A stretch of DNA of 5,780 nucleotides. Source: Hyphomicrobiales bacterium. Its GTDB lineage: Bacteria; Pseudomonadota; Alphaproteobacteria; Rhizobiales; Beijerinckiaceae. Of this stretch, positions 5,155-5,780 are shown piece by piece (within the stretch, counting starts at the first letter, position 1; every line of letters starts with the position of its first letter). The position numbers and the translations under genes are program-made. Location of the stretch: contig JAATEW010000205.1 of NCBI GenBank assembly GCA_015655535.1, positions 1 through 5,780 on the forward strand, given 5' to 3'. Under the pieces are notes generated by a model that worked only from the letters and a program-made list of their open reading frames with translations, did no database searches and was not told the origin of the DNA.

Positions 5155-5780
5155 ATGACTGTGAGATCTTCGCCGTTGCAGTCGAAGCAATCGGATCTTT
5201 CACAAGAGTTCCAGCACGCCGTACGCCTCTATCAGCAAGGCAAGCGGGACGATGCCCTGTCGGCCTACAATGTCATTCTTGCGTTGGACCAAGCTCATTG
5301 CGATGCCCTGCATTTGCAAGGCGTCATTTGCTTTCAAACCGGCGGGAACGCAGAAGCCCTTCGGTCGCTCGAGGCAGCGCTGGCGGTGCGACCCGACTAC
5401 CTTCCGGTTTTATCCGGATTGGCGCTCGTTCAAGTAAGGCTAGGCCAGTTCGCCAAGGCCGTTCTGAGTTACGATAAAATATTGGCCATCGATCCGGGTA
5501 ACCTTGAGGCCCTGCACAATCGTGCCAACGTGATCAACCAGGGCCATGTGCTGACCGATCTGAAGCGCTTTTCCGATGCGATTGCCAATTATGAGAAAGC
5601 GCTGACCTATTCGCCTGGCAATACGAGAGCGCTCCACGACATGGGGATCGCTTATAATGCCAAAGGCGTCGCCTTGACCGATGTGGGGAAGCTCGAAGCG
5701 GCGGCCGAGGCCATTGAGGTCGCGATCAAGCTCGCACCGAGTGAAGCACCTTTCTTCTACTACAGCCTGTCGGTCTGCAA
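5155..5780 (+). CDS. TPR-repeat protein, N-terminal part (continues beyond window)
   Basis: The frame is open from ATG 5155 to the window end (208 codons visible, no stop). An in-frame TGA at 5149-5151 makes this the first possible start; the ribosome site is weak (GAGG at 5140-5143, 11 bases away). There is no signal peptide, so the product is likely cytoplasmic. Five tetratricopeptide repeats fill the visible part: residues 15-48, 49-82 and 83-116 have the standard 34-residue length (for example AVLSYDKILAIDPGN), while 117-156 and about 157-197 are longer by six or seven residues between helices A and B (ANVINQGHVLTDLKRF and IAYNAKGVALTDVGKL). TPRs are protein-protein scaffolds; in alphaproteobacteria such N-terminal arrays often precede a methyltransferase or glycosyltransferase domain, which cannot be judged here. 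The visible part shows no disruption. Its upstream terminator at 4990-5030 indicates its own transcription unit. Confidence 0.85.
   Translation, partial: MTVRSSPLQSKQSDLSQEFQHAVRLYQQGKRDDALSAYNVILALDQAHCDALHLQGVICFQTGGNAEALRSLEAALAVRPDYLPVLSGLALVQVRLGQFAKAVLSYDKILAIDPGNLEALHNRANVINQGHVLTDLKRFSDAIANYEKALTYSPGNTRALHDMGIAYNAKGVALTDVGKLEAAAEAIEVAIKLAPSEAPFFYYSLSVC

Noticed and set aside
5118..5637. Frames 5118-5477 (plus) and 5440-5637 (minus)
   Set aside because: Out-of-frame shadows of the TPR gene, whose own frame shows five regular repeats.

Overview
The window looks like chromosomal DNA from an alphaproteobacterium, most likely order Hyphomicrobiales (Rhizobiales) in the broad Methylocystaceae/Beijerinckiaceae/Bradyrhizobium sense. 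The reasons are moderately high GC coding sequence, an AI-2E family transporter with the long C-terminal extension common in that order, an Omp25/31-type beta-barrel, a stand-alone receiver of rhizobial type, and promoter motifs matching the alphaproteobacterial general-stress sigma factor EcfG. The assignment rests on recognised sequence features, not on a search.

Layout. Positions 1-259 (minus) hold the start of an RsbRD/STAS-like stress-signalling gene with an in-frame TAG at codon 40. Positions 260-663 are non-coding and carry two neat hairpins and an EcfG-like promoter facing that gene. Positions 664-1209 (minus) encode a small exported protein, possibly DUF992-like, with a GTG start and a very strong Shine-Dalgarno. 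Positions 1365-1663 (plus) are a frameshifted response-regulator receiver remnant. Positions 1732-2168 (plus) are a low-affinity iron permease homologue broken by a small deletion/frameshift, with an EcfG-like promoter almost touching its start codon. Positions 2464-4383 (plus) hold the one large intact gene, a 639-residue AI-2E family (PerM/TqsA-type) membrane protein with a soluble C-terminal domain, preceded by a perfect GGAAC-N16-CGTT promoter. Positions 4384-4590 are an unrecognised coding fragment that runs out of frame into the C-terminal half of an outer-membrane beta-barrel (4594-4983), which is followed by a strong intrinsic terminator (4990-5030). Positions 5155-5780 (plus) are the start of a TPR-repeat protein that leaves the window still open.

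Two themes stand out. First, three separate genes carry the same GGAAC-N16-(C/G)GTT motif with identical spacing, which suggests a small general-stress (EcfG/PhyR) regulon cluster of stress signalling, iron and membrane transport functions. Second, the cluster is decaying: five of the eight coding units seen here are broken (nonsense, frameshift, internal deletion, 5' truncation, chimeric junction), while the transporter, the exported protein and the visible part of the TPR gene are intact. A high indel error rate in the source assembly is the main alternative for the frameshifts, but it would not explain the missing half of the porin gene. I see no CRISPR array, tRNA, rRNA, transposase or phage gene. 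I do not see a clearly new biological system; the most novel aspects are the shared promoter signature and the transporter-plus-soluble-domain fusion under it.
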